From Melghirimyces thermohalophilus (GTDB taxonomy: Bacteria > Bacillota > Bacilli > Thermoactinomycetales > DSM-45169), in the NCBI RefSeq assembly GCF_900102685.1, contig NZ_FMZA01000010.1:1-64000 (forward strand): a stretch of 64,000 bases of DNA, in the 5' to 3' direction. The position numbers were made by a program, and so were the translations under genes. The notes under the pieces are model-generated. The model made no database searches. It saw only the letters and a program-made list of their open reading frames with translations, and was not told the DNA's origin. Each line of letters opens with the position of its first letter. Positions within the stretch are counted from its first letter, which is position 1. This document shows positions 9,601-17,323 of this stretch, piece after piece.

Positions 9601-9646
9601 TTCGCATCCGTCTGGAGTCACGGGAAGTTCTTCTCCTCCGTTGCAA
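6608..9646 (-). CDS. Giant decapeptide-repeat protein with WIAG-like tail domain
   Basis: 1012 residues, no signal peptide. Residues 1-95 are charged and Arg-rich at the start. Residues 105-754 are an unbroken array of 65 ten-residue units of the form HLxxxSVxxx (variants KLADxAVTxx, HIxxxQIxxx). Residues 755-845 form a beta-rich domain ending GLLFWMAVPS, which I align with the WIAG-tail domain seen at the end of similar repeat proteins in Paenibacillaceae and Thermoactinomycetaceae. Residues 850-1012 are an acidic Ser/Thr/Glu/Asp-rich tail. Start is TTG with AGGAGGAGG seven bases before. The ten-residue LADGSVT-type unit resembles those in trimeric phage tail fibres. The neighbours are spore coat-type genes, so a spore-surface fibre is my inference; no function is established. 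Confidence 0.85.
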   Translation of the reverse strand: MQRRRRTSRDSRRMRKLADERILDQITYEEQKSLQLDREDFDWKETKRPSERQKKEVQAEQTESSETAPLPPDVQNIKQKRVSSSQSKPFIHTGDLNDGAVTQEKLAKNTVSGGHLQPGAVEQKHLKELLIDSTRLAPDAVTSSKLAEKSVKGPHLAHGSIGAEHIAPETIQGQHFPENSIEGNRIKDSSIEGAKLQKQSVHAWHLALEQVNGKHLADGAITGDKLKSGTVNTHHLANSAVDQAKLAPGSTASENLLDEAVTESKLAPDSVTSEKIAKRAVKGVHLDEQAVENDHLAKEAVTGSKLAPDSVDQHHIRNESIQEQHLAPQSINSHHLQEQAVKKQHLSDNAITEDKLADRSVTISKLAPECISTDRLTDLAVQSSKLAHEAVTGDKLAHQSVDSHHLRKKLVSEDHLQDGAVSSRHIEEGQITGNHLADQSVGSEQLADQSVGERHLRKGSVGSSRLQEQSVQASHLADQSVSSRHLQDQTVENQHLEDGAVISEKIDHEAVRSHHIGSEQIGGDHLLAGSIETRHLAIGSVTKERLEREAVTADNIVPGSIQSHHISTNQINGDHLVEGSIDSRHLAGESVTGEHLRRDTVTGEHIGEGQISRKHLADRVVHFDQLADSSIGERHLQMDAVGSTHLQEQTVGNRHLEGKAVTSDKIDPESIQSRHISPEQVEGEHLVENCVDTRHLASGSVTAEQLSKGSILGSHLRKGAIQSEHLSPGSVRSEAIADASIGVEKLAFNLTQEKIRSGVTPFTIPAEAKQVALTFSLEDTDRHGDLIPMAMTNRPDCHVYLDRCESGSFTFRIRSLHFVPKKVTGLLFWMAVPSDPSAESTLTVKAEAFPAAPTAPETAAEEDTETASQEKPATHSKTLPKTDDAVPSADATNLEEARDDSGDENSPAETSTESHSEEIAPVLETDTSPDDTASSKDDKDPSAETTESTFDEESSRALKSHLSLIDQDLISQEDEESFPAAEETEEEEDDSPSPIQPSEWERMEPKLFRNMD
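7385..9334 (-). repeat. 65 tandem 30-bp units encoding ten-residue repeats
   Basis: 1950 bases made of 65 in-phase 30-base units with no insertion or deletion. Unit length is constant while the DNA sequence has diverged, so selection acts on the protein. Larger blocks are also repeated: the unit order HIEEGQI, HLADQSV, QLADQSVGER near repeat 33 recurs as HIGEGQI, HLADRVV, QLADSSIGER about 18 units later, and the KID/HIS/HLV/HLA series appears at least twice, showing past block duplication. Confidence 0.92.
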
Positions 9647-9758
9647 ATCAGATCCTCCTCCTTTGCCCGAGTTGTCTCATGTGTAGGTATATTCATCAGG
9701 GATAGTGGCGGAAACAGTTTGGGATCAAACTGGGCGAACGATTGGACAAAACCGTAAA

Positions 9759-9779
9759 AAAAGGCCGGATAGGCCTTTA
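9759..9779 (-). terminator. Terminator at the end of the YheC/D-GNAT operon
   Basis: On the minus strand AAAGGCC pairs with GGCCTTT across a five-base loop and continues into seven T residues. The TAA stop of the GNAT gene lies inside the hairpin. It separates the YheC/D operon from the repeat-protein gene, which therefore probably has its own promoter. Confidence 0.8.
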
Positions 9780-10253
9780 AGCGGAGGAAGCGTGTGATGT
9801 AAATTCCTTGGAACTCCAGTTGCCCCCTCCCAGACAAAGGGTGGGCTTTCCGGTGGGACCCGTGGTCAATTTAAAGGCGACCAGCCCCACCTTAAAACAA
9901 AGCTTCAGACTGGGGATATTGTCGCAGGAGACTCGTGTATAAACCCGGTCCAAAGCCGTCAACGCCTCTTCCAACATTGACTCGCCCACCTGCCGTTTCC
10001 GATAGTTCGGATGAACCACGACAAAGGCTTCTTCCAGTCCGTAGGATCCGAACAGGATAAAACCGACCAACCTTTTCCTGTCGACAGCGGCTGCTAACCA
10101 GGTCCCCTCGGGAAAGGAATCCCCGGATAGGGTATTTAACCATCGTAATGCACGGTGGGTGATGCGACGGTCTCCGTATTTACGGGAAAAGCGGAGGATT
10201 TGAGGGCGAACCCGGCGGAGAAGCGCTGGACTCACCGTAACAATGCGAACCAC
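9777..10253 (-). CDS. GNAT-family N-acetyltransferase
   Basis: 158 residues with a GNAT core: EEAFVVVHPNYRKRQVGESML (residues about 74-94) is the acetyl-CoA-binding motif A, here VHPNYRKRQVG in place of the usual Q/RxxGxG/A; VYTRVSCDNIPSLKLCFKVG is motif B. It is the last gene of the YheC/YheD operon, four bases after the preceding stop, and its terminator overlaps the stop codon. Substrate unknown. Placement among spore coat-type ATP-grasp genes suggests a role in spore-surface peptide or sugar modification, which is inference. Confidence 0.75.
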   Translation of the reverse strand: MVRIVTVSPALLRRVRPQILRFSRKYGDRRITHRALRWLNTLSGDSFPEGTWLAAAVDRKRLVGFILFGSYGLEEAFVVVHPNYRKRQVGESMLEEALTALDRVYTRVSCDNIPSLKLCFKVGLVAFKLTTGPTGKPTLCLGGGNWSSKEFTSHASSA

Positions 10254-10257
10254 CGGA

Positions 10258-11586
10258 TCACCTCCCCGCGGTGACTGTCGGGAATCCGCTCAGAAACAGA
10301 CAATATTGCAACAATCGCTGCAACGAGAGACGACGGATGCCCGGTTCGTCAAATTTCATCGGTTTGGCATTGGCTTCGAAAAACCAGAGCTTTTCGTTCG
10401 TTTCCAATCCCAGATCCATCGACATTTCCCCCAGATTTTTCCCTTCTTCCTGTTCGATGTGGCGGGCGATGTCCAGAGTGGTCGTTCGAATCTTCTCCGT
10501 GACGGCCGCAGCCCTTTTTCCGAATAGGGATTGAAGCACCCGGGACGAATCGGCGATCGATCCGCCCATGGGTACATGGGTGCTGATCGCTTCTTTTCCG
10601 GCGACTCGAATGCCGATTCCCGTATGGGACCATTTGCCGGCCCCGTTTTTCTGCATCAGGATGCGCAGGTCAAAGGGGCGGCCCCCGTATGTGGCCAGCT
10701 GGATTCCTTGTTGCAAGACATAGCGCCGGTTTCCGGTGAGCAGGTTCAACTTTTTCTTCAATGCCTGCATGTCATCGACGTGAAAGCGTTTTTTGTTGTA
10801 AACCTTTTGATCGACGATTTCAAACCCGCGTTCCTTCCGGGTGATTCGGATCATTCCATGCCCCGCTTTGCCGTTCACGGGTTTCAAAAAGAGCGTAGGG
10901 TGTTTTTGGGCCATCTCCTCCAGTCGTTCTCCCTTTTCCCACCGAACGGTGTCGGGAAGAAGCCGGGCTAATTGGGTGGAGTGTTTCATCCGCAAAAACA
11001 ATTCCCACTTGTTAAAAAAGGAGGGGTTGAACAGGTGGACACCAGGCATCGCGGACAGTTTGGCTAAGGCTTGCTGTTCCGGAGCCCGGTTTTCCGCTTG
11101 GCGATTGGGGATGCGGTTGTATACCACATGGGGCATCGGGAAGGTGGCGGATATCCACTGAGCTTGATTTCCGCGATGTCCCCTCTTGGGAATAAACCCC
11201 TCAACTCGCTTGTCGTTTCGCTTCAGCCCTGCCGGTGTGATGACGAACACAGTGACCCCCATGCGGCGGCCGGTGTGGATCAGATCGAGAAAGTTGGAGC
11301 GGACTCCGGAAAACCCTTTTGGTTTCCCAGCGGCCAGGATGGCGACAAAGGGACCCGCTCGGTAATGGCCACGCTGATCCCGGATCACCTGGACCGGACA
11401 CCGCACCTCGTTTTTGGATGGAGGGGTTGTTTTACGGACGGGGACTTGTTGTCGCCATCCAGGTCCCAGGGTCAAAAAGAGGGATGAGGGGAGTGAAGCT
11501 CCGGTATGTTGTTGCCGGGGAATAAAAATCGGATCGGCGCCGTTACGATCAAAGGTGAGCCACCCCGTAAATTGGAAGGGCATCAT
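10258..11586 (-). CDS. YheC/YheD-family ATP-grasp protein (paralogue 4)
   Basis: 442 residues. N-terminal beta domain with FVAILAAGKPKGFSGV, then an ATP-grasp fold: LFLKPVNGKAGHGMIRI near 230, FDLRILMQKNGAGKWSHTG near 315, and the metal-binding strand MSMDLGLETNEKLWFFEANAKP near 396. YheC/YheD are spore coat-associated proteins of B. subtilis with no known substrate; ATP-grasp enzymes generally ligate a carboxylate to an amine. The final motif here reads EANAKP where the other three copies keep NSKP, so it is the most divergent. Fourth gene of the operon. Confidence 0.88.
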   Translation of the reverse strand: MMPFQFTGWLTFDRNGADPIFIPRQQHTGASLPSSLFLTLGPGWRQQVPVRKTTPPSKNEVRCPVQVIRDQRGHYRAGPFVAILAAGKPKGFSGVRSNFLDLIHTGRRMGVTVFVITPAGLKRNDKRVEGFIPKRGHRGNQAQWISATFPMPHVVYNRIPNRQAENRAPEQQALAKLSAMPGVHLFNPSFFNKWELFLRMKHSTQLARLLPDTVRWEKGERLEEMAQKHPTLFLKPVNGKAGHGMIRITRKERGFEIVDQKVYNKKRFHVDDMQALKKKLNLLTGNRRYVLQQGIQLATYGGRPFDLRILMQKNGAGKWSHTGIGIRVAGKEAISTHVPMGGSIADSSRVLQSLFGKRAAAVTEKIRTTTLDIARHIEQEEGKNLGEMSMDLGLETNEKLWFFEANAKPMKFDEPGIRRLSLQRLLQYCLFLSGFPTVTAGR

Positions 11587-11599
11587 CGATACCTCCCTT

Positions 11600-12976
11600 C
11601 TAAAATTGAGCCAAAGTTAGGCTGTATTGAGTGATGCAGCGTGCCGATTCTTTTCCGGATTCAGACAGGGACGGGTGTTTAAATATGTGTCGCCCGGGTT
11701 TGGAGTTGGCCTCAAACAGCCATACCTTCCCGTTCTTTTCCACCCCGATGTCCAAACCCAGTTCTCCCAGCGGACCGCCCACCCGATTTTCCAGCGCGGT
11801 ACAAATTCGGACGGAGGTATTCCGGATGCGCTCTTCCACTTCGGCACTCTTACTGGAGAAGCATTGTTTCAGCAGCTCCGAGGTGGATAGGAGAGAGCCG
11901 CCGGTTCGGCCATGGGTGGTGACTGATCCAATCCCAGCCACTTTGGCGCCGATAGCGACCACCTTCCACTGTCCAGTCCGATCTTTGTGCATATGAACAC
12001 GAAAATCGACAGGACGACCCTGGTATTTAATCAGGCGGATGCCCTGTTGAACCAGGTAATTGGGCAGGCGTTTCATCCTCGCACCGAAAATTTGCTGCAT
12101 CAGTGGACGAAGGGAGCGGTATTGACGCAAAATATTTTGATTTCCGATCCGAAAACGGCAATAGTAACCGCCTTGAGGAATTTGGGTGATCCGGAAGATC
12201 CCGAGTCCTAGGCTGCCTCCACTGGGCTTGAGATAAACCATTTTGTGACGATCGAGCATCTCCTGCACGGTTTCCAGGGAGGGGGATCGTCTCGATTCGG
12301 GGATGCAATCGACGGTCAAGGGATGGTTGTAGATCGCTTCGTGGACCTTCCACTTGTTAAAGAAACCTTGGTTAAAGAAATGCGTCCGGGAAATGGCTTG
12401 CAGCCGCTTTTTACATTCCTGTACCTGTATCTGCGACTCGGCTTTCCGGTTGGGGACCCGTTCATACACCACATCTGGAAAAGGTGCGGCTTTTCGGATC
12501 CATCGGTATGATCCGGAAGAATCCCTCCGATAAAACCAACCGTTGATCACTTGGCGATTCCAATTGACCATTTCCGGTGTAAAGATGTAAAAAAAGGGGC
12601 GGTCTCCTTTGGATGCTTGTAGAAAGAGCCGGTATAATCCCGATCGGGCCCCGAAGGGTGAGGCGCCCGCGCCTTGAAATCCCGTGGTCAGGATGGCCAG
12701 AACCGGGCCGAGACTCAGCTCCCTTTTCTGGAAGGAAACCCGTGTCTCACCGTAAAAAGGAAGGCTCAGTTGAGCAGCCATCGAACGGGGTAAAAGAATG
12801 ACCCGCTGTTTTCGGGGAGTGGGGACGACCCGAGTAATCAGACTCTTGCCGCCGACGCGGAAACGAATCGATTGTCCTGGTTGACAACCCCACTCTTTCA
12901 TTAGAGGCAGCGGGAGTTTGACGGCATTTTGGCTTCCTGGTGGCAAAGGCTGAATGCGGCAAATGATGGAGCTCAT
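11600..12976 (-). CDS. YheC/YheD-family ATP-grasp protein (paralogue 3)
   Basis: 458 residues. N-terminal domain (1-100) resembles YheC/YheD beta domains (KLPLPLMKEWGCQPGQSIRFRVG). The ATP-grasp region carries MVYLKPSGGSLGLGIFRI near 245, VDFRVHMHKDRTGQWKVV near 329 and GELGLDIGVEKNGKVWLFEANSKPG near 400, so nucleotide and Mg2+ binding positions look intact. Its ATG overlaps the stop of the preceding paralogue by four bases. Role on the spore surface is inferred from the family. Confidence 0.9.
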   Translation of the reverse strand: MSSIICRIQPLPPGSQNAVKLPLPLMKEWGCQPGQSIRFRVGGKSLITRVVPTPRKQRVILLPRSMAAQLSLPFYGETRVSFQKRELSLGPVLAILTTGFQGAGASPFGARSGLYRLFLQASKGDRPFFYIFTPEMVNWNRQVINGWFYRRDSSGSYRWIRKAAPFPDVVYERVPNRKAESQIQVQECKKRLQAISRTHFFNQGFFNKWKVHEAIYNHPLTVDCIPESRRSPSLETVQEMLDRHKMVYLKPSGGSLGLGIFRITQIPQGGYYCRFRIGNQNILRQYRSLRPLMQQIFGARMKRLPNYLVQQGIRLIKYQGRPVDFRVHMHKDRTGQWKVVAIGAKVAGIGSVTTHGRTGGSLLSTSELLKQCFSSKSAEVEERIRNTSVRICTALENRVGGPLGELGLDIGVEKNGKVWLFEANSKPGRHIFKHPSLSESGKESARCITQYSLTLAQF

Positions 12977-14091
12977 ACAGATCCTCCTGTCAGACTGCGG
13001 AAAAGGGTCAGGGCATATTGGATGGGAAGTTGTATCGAGCGCATCCGGGTCTCCTTTTCCCCGGTCATGAGAAATACGCTCCGGCCGGGTTTGGAGTTGG
13101 CCTCCAGCACCCAGACGTGCCCGCGACGATCGATCCCCACGTCCAATCCCAGTTCCAGCAGCCTTCCATGTTGGCTTTCGATTTGTTTGGGAACATGGAT
13201 CGAAAGAAAACGAATGGCATCCATAATCTCCGATACTTTGTTCGGAGGGAAATTTTTACTCAAGAATGATTGCGCCTGTTCGGCGCGGCCTCCCCCGTGC
13301 AGGTTGGAGGTGAGCGAATTTCGATTTCCCGACCGGACGGCCATACCGGTGGTGGTCCAGGTTCCCGACCGGTCTTTTTGGACCAGGATCCGGATGTCGA
13401 AAGGACGCCCGTCACTGGTAGTAAGATTTAGGTACGGCTGAACGATGTACCGTGTGTTACCGATAAACCGCCTGGCCCATAACAACAAGGTTTTTGTGGA
13501 ATGCAGCTTTATATGAAATCTGCGGTTGGCTTTGGACCGTCCCCAGACCCGGATGATGTTTCCTTCCGGAATGATGGCTGCTACCCCTCTTCCGTGGCTG
13601 CCGCCGTTTGGCTTGATGAGGATGGAAGAATGACTCCTCAAGGCAGACAGGAGCTCCTGGGTGTTTTGCAATTTTTGAGTAGGAGGGAGGTAGGGACGAA
13701 GGGACGGCTCCTGTTGGAGCATCTTGTAGGTTTGCAGTTTTCCGCCCAAGGCCTTTCCCAAAAACAGAATGTTAGGGTCCTGATTCATACGGGATATATG
13801 GGGTTTATAAGCTAGGTATTGGCGGCTATCCAAGTAATAACACCGGTCGTAGATCAGCCGGGGTAGGGGATGCTCTTCCTTCAACCACTTGTCAGTCGGA
13901 AGGTCGTAACTCCAGGCGGTCACCTTGCGTCGGGTCCAATCCACATCCATGGGATTAAAGGTGATCAGACGGATGCCGAGGGGTTTTCCTTCCCGAGTTA
14001 GTGATTTGATATATTCAGTTTCCAAAAACGGGGGAAACTTTTTGGCTATACGGCAGGTGATGACCCCCAGTGTGTAGGTAGTCGGCCTCAT
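12973..14091 (-). CDS. YheC/YheD-family ATP-grasp protein, short form (paralogue 2)
   Basis: 372 residues; it lacks the roughly 100-residue N-terminal beta domain of its neighbours and begins near the ITFNPMDVDW strand. ATP-grasp motifs are complete: ILIKPNGGSHGRGVAAI near 170, FDIRILVQKDRSGTWTTTG near 235, LELGLDVGIDRRGHVWVLEA near 322 followed by NSKPG. ATGA overlaps at both ends (with the genes before and after) imply translational coupling. A shortened paralogue among full-length copies suggests division of labour, but no function is known. Confidence 0.9.
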   Translation of the reverse strand: MRPTTYTLGVITCRIAKKFPPFLETEYIKSLTREGKPLGIRLITFNPMDVDWTRRKVTAWSYDLPTDKWLKEEHPLPRLIYDRCYYLDSRQYLAYKPHISRMNQDPNILFLGKALGGKLQTYKMLQQEPSLRPYLPPTQKLQNTQELLSALRSHSSILIKPNGGSHGRGVAAIIPEGNIIRVWGRSKANRRFHIKLHSTKTLLLWARRFIGNTRYIVQPYLNLTTSDGRPFDIRILVQKDRSGTWTTTGMAVRSGNRNSLTSNLHGGGRAEQAQSFLSKNFPPNKVSEIMDAIRFLSIHVPKQIESQHGRLLELGLDVGIDRRGHVWVLEANSKPGRSVFLMTGEKETRMRSIQLPIQYALTLFRSLTGGSV

Positions 14092-15515
14092 CGTCTTTTC
14101 CTCCTGGTCCGATCGGGCCGGGATTTGTTTCGGTTATTCGCAGCGAAATAAGGAGCCCAACCAGTGATGTAGGTGACATAATCGACCAGACGGTTGACCG
14201 ACGGCCGGACAGCTGCTGACGGGTTGGTGACTGTTTCGTCGGTTTTGGATGGTTTGGAGTTGAGTTCCAAAAGCCACAATTGCCCCGCCTTATCCAGTAC
14301 CAGATCGACGCCCAGTTCGGCGAAATGTTTTTGGGAAAGTCGTTCAAATGCCTCTGCGATCGCTATCGCCCGCCGTCGAAGATAAGACAAAGTCGGTTTG
14401 TTGATCGACTGTACAGCGGCCAGCACCTCGCCGGCTTTCCGCAGGGTTCCGCCGCGGGCCAGGTTGGAGACGATGTTTTTGTGATTGGCAATCCGTCCCA
14501 CCGAAGAGGTGACCGACCATTGCCCTTTTTTGTTTTTTTGGACCAACACACGGAAATCGACGGGACGCCCTTCACAGGTGACAAGATTAAGCCCCTGCTG
14601 GATGATGTAGCGAGTGGGGGATACTTTCCGCCGCAATTGCCTGATCGCCTCCTTCGGATCCTTGAAGACCCGGGTGACAGTTCGGGAGGATTCTGCGTAT
14701 TGGCAGATCCATTTTCCGCCGGAGACGGTAACCCGGATGATTCCCTGGCCCAGACTCCCGTTGGTCGGTTTTAAATAAACCGTCCGATACTTTTCCAGCA
14801 TATTCCTGAGTCGGGCGGGTTGGTACGGTTGGGTTTCCGGGAGGAGGCGACGGGTTTCTTCATCTTTTATTAATAACTCGTGGACCTGTCGCTTGTTCAG
14901 AAAGGTGTCGTTAAAAAAAGGAATATGGCTGAGGGCTTTTATTTTTTGTAGCTTCTGTTGCAACTCCGGCTTCTGTTCAATTCGGCGGGATGTGATCCGG
15001 TTATAAATCGCATCCGGCAACGGCACGGTGGTCTGTCGCCAACGGTTTCCTTGACGTTCCCAACCGTGTACAATTTTTTGTGAGGTGTCCATCGCCTCAG
15101 GGGGAAAGACGACCATACAGACCCCTTTGGACATACAGGCCTGTGCACACTCTTCGAGAAAACGGGCCATTAGTCCAAACAGTTGTTTGTCGCTTCCCTC
15201 CAAATCCCGATTCATCAAAATGCCCAGAAGGGGACCAAAACGGAGGCGTTGATAACGGGGATCGTACCGCACATTGAGGACCTTCTGGTTTGTGATGTTC
15301 AATCGGCTCGCCAACTGGGAACTGATCCGGACCAACGGGGTTTTGGTTCGAATCGTCAGGATGAAGGCGGTGTCCGAGGCGCTTCCATATGTCGCCCTGA
15401 CCGGATGCCCGGGCAGCCGGAGTCGGTCGACTAGGGATTGACTGATTACCATATTGACATGTGGGGGAAAGTTGTGCTCAGACACAACCTGAATGACGAC
15501 TCTTGCATGCCCCAT
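14088..15515 (-). CDS. YheC/YheD-family ATP-grasp protein (paralogue 1)
   Basis: 475 residues, first gene of the operon. N-terminal beta domain (VNMVISQSLVDRLRLPGHPV), linker FGPLLGILMNRD, then ATP-grasp motifs TVYLKPTNGSLGQGIIRV near 244, VDFRVLVQKNKKGQWSVTS near 326 and ELGVDLVLDKAGQLWLLELN near 400 followed by SKP. A strong sigma-K promoter match lies about 32-59 bases upstream, which fits late mother-cell expression and a coat-associated product. The divergent neighbour is a yheA homologue, so the B. subtilis yheA/yheC/yheD neighbourhood is partly kept. Confidence 0.92.
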   Translation of the reverse strand: MGHARVVIQVVSEHNFPPHVNMVISQSLVDRLRLPGHPVRATYGSASDTAFILTIRTKTPLVRISSQLASRLNITNQKVLNVRYDPRYQRLRFGPLLGILMNRDLEGSDKQLFGLMARFLEECAQACMSKGVCMVVFPPEAMDTSQKIVHGWERQGNRWRQTTVPLPDAIYNRITSRRIEQKPELQQKLQKIKALSHIPFFNDTFLNKRQVHELLIKDEETRRLLPETQPYQPARLRNMLEKYRTVYLKPTNGSLGQGIIRVTVSGGKWICQYAESSRTVTRVFKDPKEAIRQLRRKVSPTRYIIQQGLNLVTCEGRPVDFRVLVQKNKKGQWSVTSSVGRIANHKNIVSNLARGGTLRKAGEVLAAVQSINKPTLSYLRRRAIAIAEAFERLSQKHFAELGVDLVLDKAGQLWLLELNSKPSKTDETVTNPSAAVRPSVNRLVDYVTYITGWAPYFAANNRNKSRPDRTRRKRR

Positions 15516-15546
15516 AGCGATCCCCTTCCGCGTTAAGTGACTGCTA

Positions 15547-15574
15547 TAGGTTATGTAGGCATGTATTTGGCGGT
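15547..15574 (-). promoter_or_regulatory. Sigma-K-type promoter of the YheC/D operon
   Basis: On the minus strand CACC (AC at 15574-15573) is followed by exactly 17 bases and then CATAACCTA (15555-15547). This fits the sigma-K consensus mACm-N16/17-CATAnnnTA at every fixed position of the -10 and the core of the -35. It ends about 32 bases before the first ATG. Confidence 0.7.
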
Positions 15575-15636
15575 GAATAAAAGGGGCGGTGCATTTCCGC
15601 CGAGATGGGGGTGGCCGATTCCCCCGGGGGGCATGC

Positions 15637-15642
15637 TATACT
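15637..15642 (+). promoter_or_regulatory. Extended -10 for the yheA-like gene
   Basis: TGCTATACT is an extended -10 (TATACT at 15637-15642) about 50 bases before the GTG start; the -35 region is poor, as extended -10 promoters allow. Confidence 0.45.
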
Positions 15643-15692
15643 GAAAAGGGAAGCGGTCTTTCGTTTACAGAGGGACAGAGGAGGGAAATGAG

Positions 15693-16040
15693 GTGTCAGC
15701 GGCCAATCCTTATGATCAGGCAGACGAACTGGCCCGGGAGCTTCAGAGGTCGGAAGCGGTTTCCCAACTGAGGGAAGTTTGGGGTGAAGTGTGTCAAAAT
15801 CCGGATCAACGCAGGACCATGGAACGATTCCGGGAGCTGTCCATGGAATTGCAGAGGCTTCAGCTTGAGGGAAGAAGGCCGGAAGAAGCAAAGGAACAAG
15901 AGTTGAACCGGCTGTTGGAGGAGATCCGTTCCCACCCGACGCTTCAGCGATACGTGGAGGCAGAGCATCGCCTCAGTCAAATGATGAACGATATCCACCG
16001 CATTGTGAATGCCCCGATCGAAGAGATCTACAAAAAGTGA
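15693..16040 (+). CDS. yheA: YlbF/YmcA-family protein, YheA-like
   Basis: 115-residue, fully helical, charged protein of the YlbF/YmcA/YheA (DUF964) family. The C-terminal half (HPTLQRYVEAEHRLSQMMND followed by IHRIVNAPIEEIY) aligns with YheA rather than with YlbF or YmcA. Start is GTG with GGAGGG upstream; an ATG five bases earlier is out of frame. YheA itself has no known function; its relatives YlbF and YmcA act in the RNase Y specificity complex. It faces the YheC/D operon divergently. Confidence 0.8.
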   Translation: MSAANPYDQADELARELQRSEAVSQLREVWGEVCQNPDQRRTMERFRELSMELQRLQLEGRRPEEAKEQELNRLLEEIRSHPTLQRYVEAEHRLSQMMNDIHRIVNAPIEEIYKK

Positions 16041-16064
16041 CCAAACTGAGATGGAGGGAGAAGC

Positions 16065-16757
16065 ATGCAGCTCACTTTTCACGGGCAAAGTTGTTTTGAA
16101 ATCCACCATGAAGGAAGCAAGTTGATCATCGATCCGTTTCTGAGCGGAAATCCTTTGGCCAAGGCAAAACCGGAAGAGATCGAAGTGGATTACATCCTGC
16201 TGACCCACGGACACGGGGATCATGTGGGAGACACTGTGGAGATTGCCAAAAGGACGGGGGCCACGGTAATCGGCAATAATGAACTAGCCACCTGGATCGG
16301 ATTTCAGGGAGTGGAAAAGGTACATCCGATGCATATCGGCGGCAGTCATACCTTTCCTTTCGGCCGTATGAAGCTGACCCAGGCATTTCACGGCTCCGCC
16401 TTTATCGACGAGGAGAAGCAGGAGATTACCTATTTAGGAATGCCGACGGGCATTTTGTTGAATCTAGGCGACAAAACCATCTATCATGCCGGGGATACCG
16501 GTCTCTTTTCCGACTTGAAACTGATTGGGGCCCAGAATGAGATCGATTTGGCGTTGCTGCCGATCGGGGACAATTTCACCATGGGACCGGAGGACGCTCT
16601 GTTGGCGGCGGAGTGGGTACAAGCGAAAAAGGTGGTTCCGATGCACTATAACACCTTCCCGCTGATCGAGCAGGACGCTGACGATTTTGTGCGCCGCTTG
16701 CAGGAGAAAAATATCGACGGTCGAGTCGTTCAACCGGGTCAATCTTTTGAACTATAA
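16065..16757 (+). CDS. ytkL: Metal-dependent hydrolase, UPF0173 (YtkL)
   Basis: 230-residue metallo-beta-lactamase-fold hydrolase. LTHGHGDHVGDTVEI near 46 is the HxHxDH zinc motif; further ligands are in IYHAGDTGLFSD near 140 and VVPMHYNTFP near 190. Length and sequence match the YtkL/UPF0173 family; the physiological substrate is unknown. GGAGGGAG ribosome site precedes the ATG. It lies 24 bases after the yheA-like gene and opens the ytkL-ytoI-ytpI block conserved in Bacillus. Confidence 0.92.
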   Translation: MQLTFHGQSCFEIHHEGSKLIIDPFLSGNPLAKAKPEEIEVDYILLTHGHGDHVGDTVEIAKRTGATVIGNNELATWIGFQGVEKVHPMHIGGSHTFPFGRMKLTQAFHGSAFIDEEKQEITYLGMPTGILLNLGDKTIYHAGDTGLFSDLKLIGAQNEIDLALLPIGDNFTMGPEDALLAAEWVQAKKVVPMHYNTFPLIEQDADDFVRRLQEKNIDGRVVQPGQSFEL

Positions 16758-16857
16758 ATCCATTCACCGAGATACCAAACTGTAAATCCGGTGTAATGTC
16801 GTTGTAATATCAAAGAACTAGGATAGAGATAGGATGAAAACCCCCTACTGATGAAGT

Positions 16858-16883
16858 CGGTGCGACCCACCGCCTTTTTTTTT
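16858..16883 (+). terminator. Terminator after ytkL
   Basis: CGGTG (16858-16862) pairs with CACCG (16868-16872) and leads into nine T residues. About 100 bases of AT-rich untranslated sequence separate it from the ytkL stop. Confidence 0.65.
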
Positions 16884-16944
16884 GCATGAAGGTCCGGCTT
16901 GTACCGTAGAATGAAGTAAGCCGGATAAAGGGGGGAAGGTTGGG

Positions 16945-17229
16945 ATGTTTCAGACGAAAAACGGCGTTGCCTTGGTGGTGGCGCTAGCCCTTCTCTTTTT
17001 CGCCGTCCCCAGATTGCCCGTATCTGATGATTTTGGTATGCCGTCCTTGTTTGCTTATTCGTGGTTAACTTTCGCCTGTCTGGTGATCGCGGCCAATTTT
17101 CGAAAGGTGTTGCAATTGGACCGTGAGAAACAGCGCCAGGATGAACGTATGCGGCGAGAAAGGTGGTTGGAGTCGAACCGCAGGCGGAGAACCGTCGGAT
17201 CGATCAGCCGGTATCAGCACAGGGGTTAG
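16945..17229 (+). CDS. Small two-helix membrane protein, unknown
   Basis: 94 residues. Two hydrophobic segments (about 8-23 and 36-52) are followed by a strongly basic cytoplasmic-type tail rich in Arg, Glu and Gln (REKQRQDERMRRERWLESNR). Ribosome site AGGGGGGAAGG precedes the ATG, and a 7-base hairpin (16894-16900 with 16918-16924) lies just upstream. I do not recognise a family. It stands between ytkL and ytoI and ends before a GC-rich hairpin at about 17227-17259. Confidence 0.7.
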   Translation: MFQTKNGVALVVALALLFFAVPRLPVSDDFGMPSLFAYSWLTFACLVIAANFRKVLQLDREKQRQDERMRRERWLESNRRRRTVGSISRYQHRG

Positions 17230-17323
17230 GACGGGAGGTGGGAGATCCTCCCTTCCGTCCCTTGGTATTCCGATTTTCCCTCATGTATAATGTGGAAGAA
17301 AGCGTTTAATTCGGGGGAAAGAA

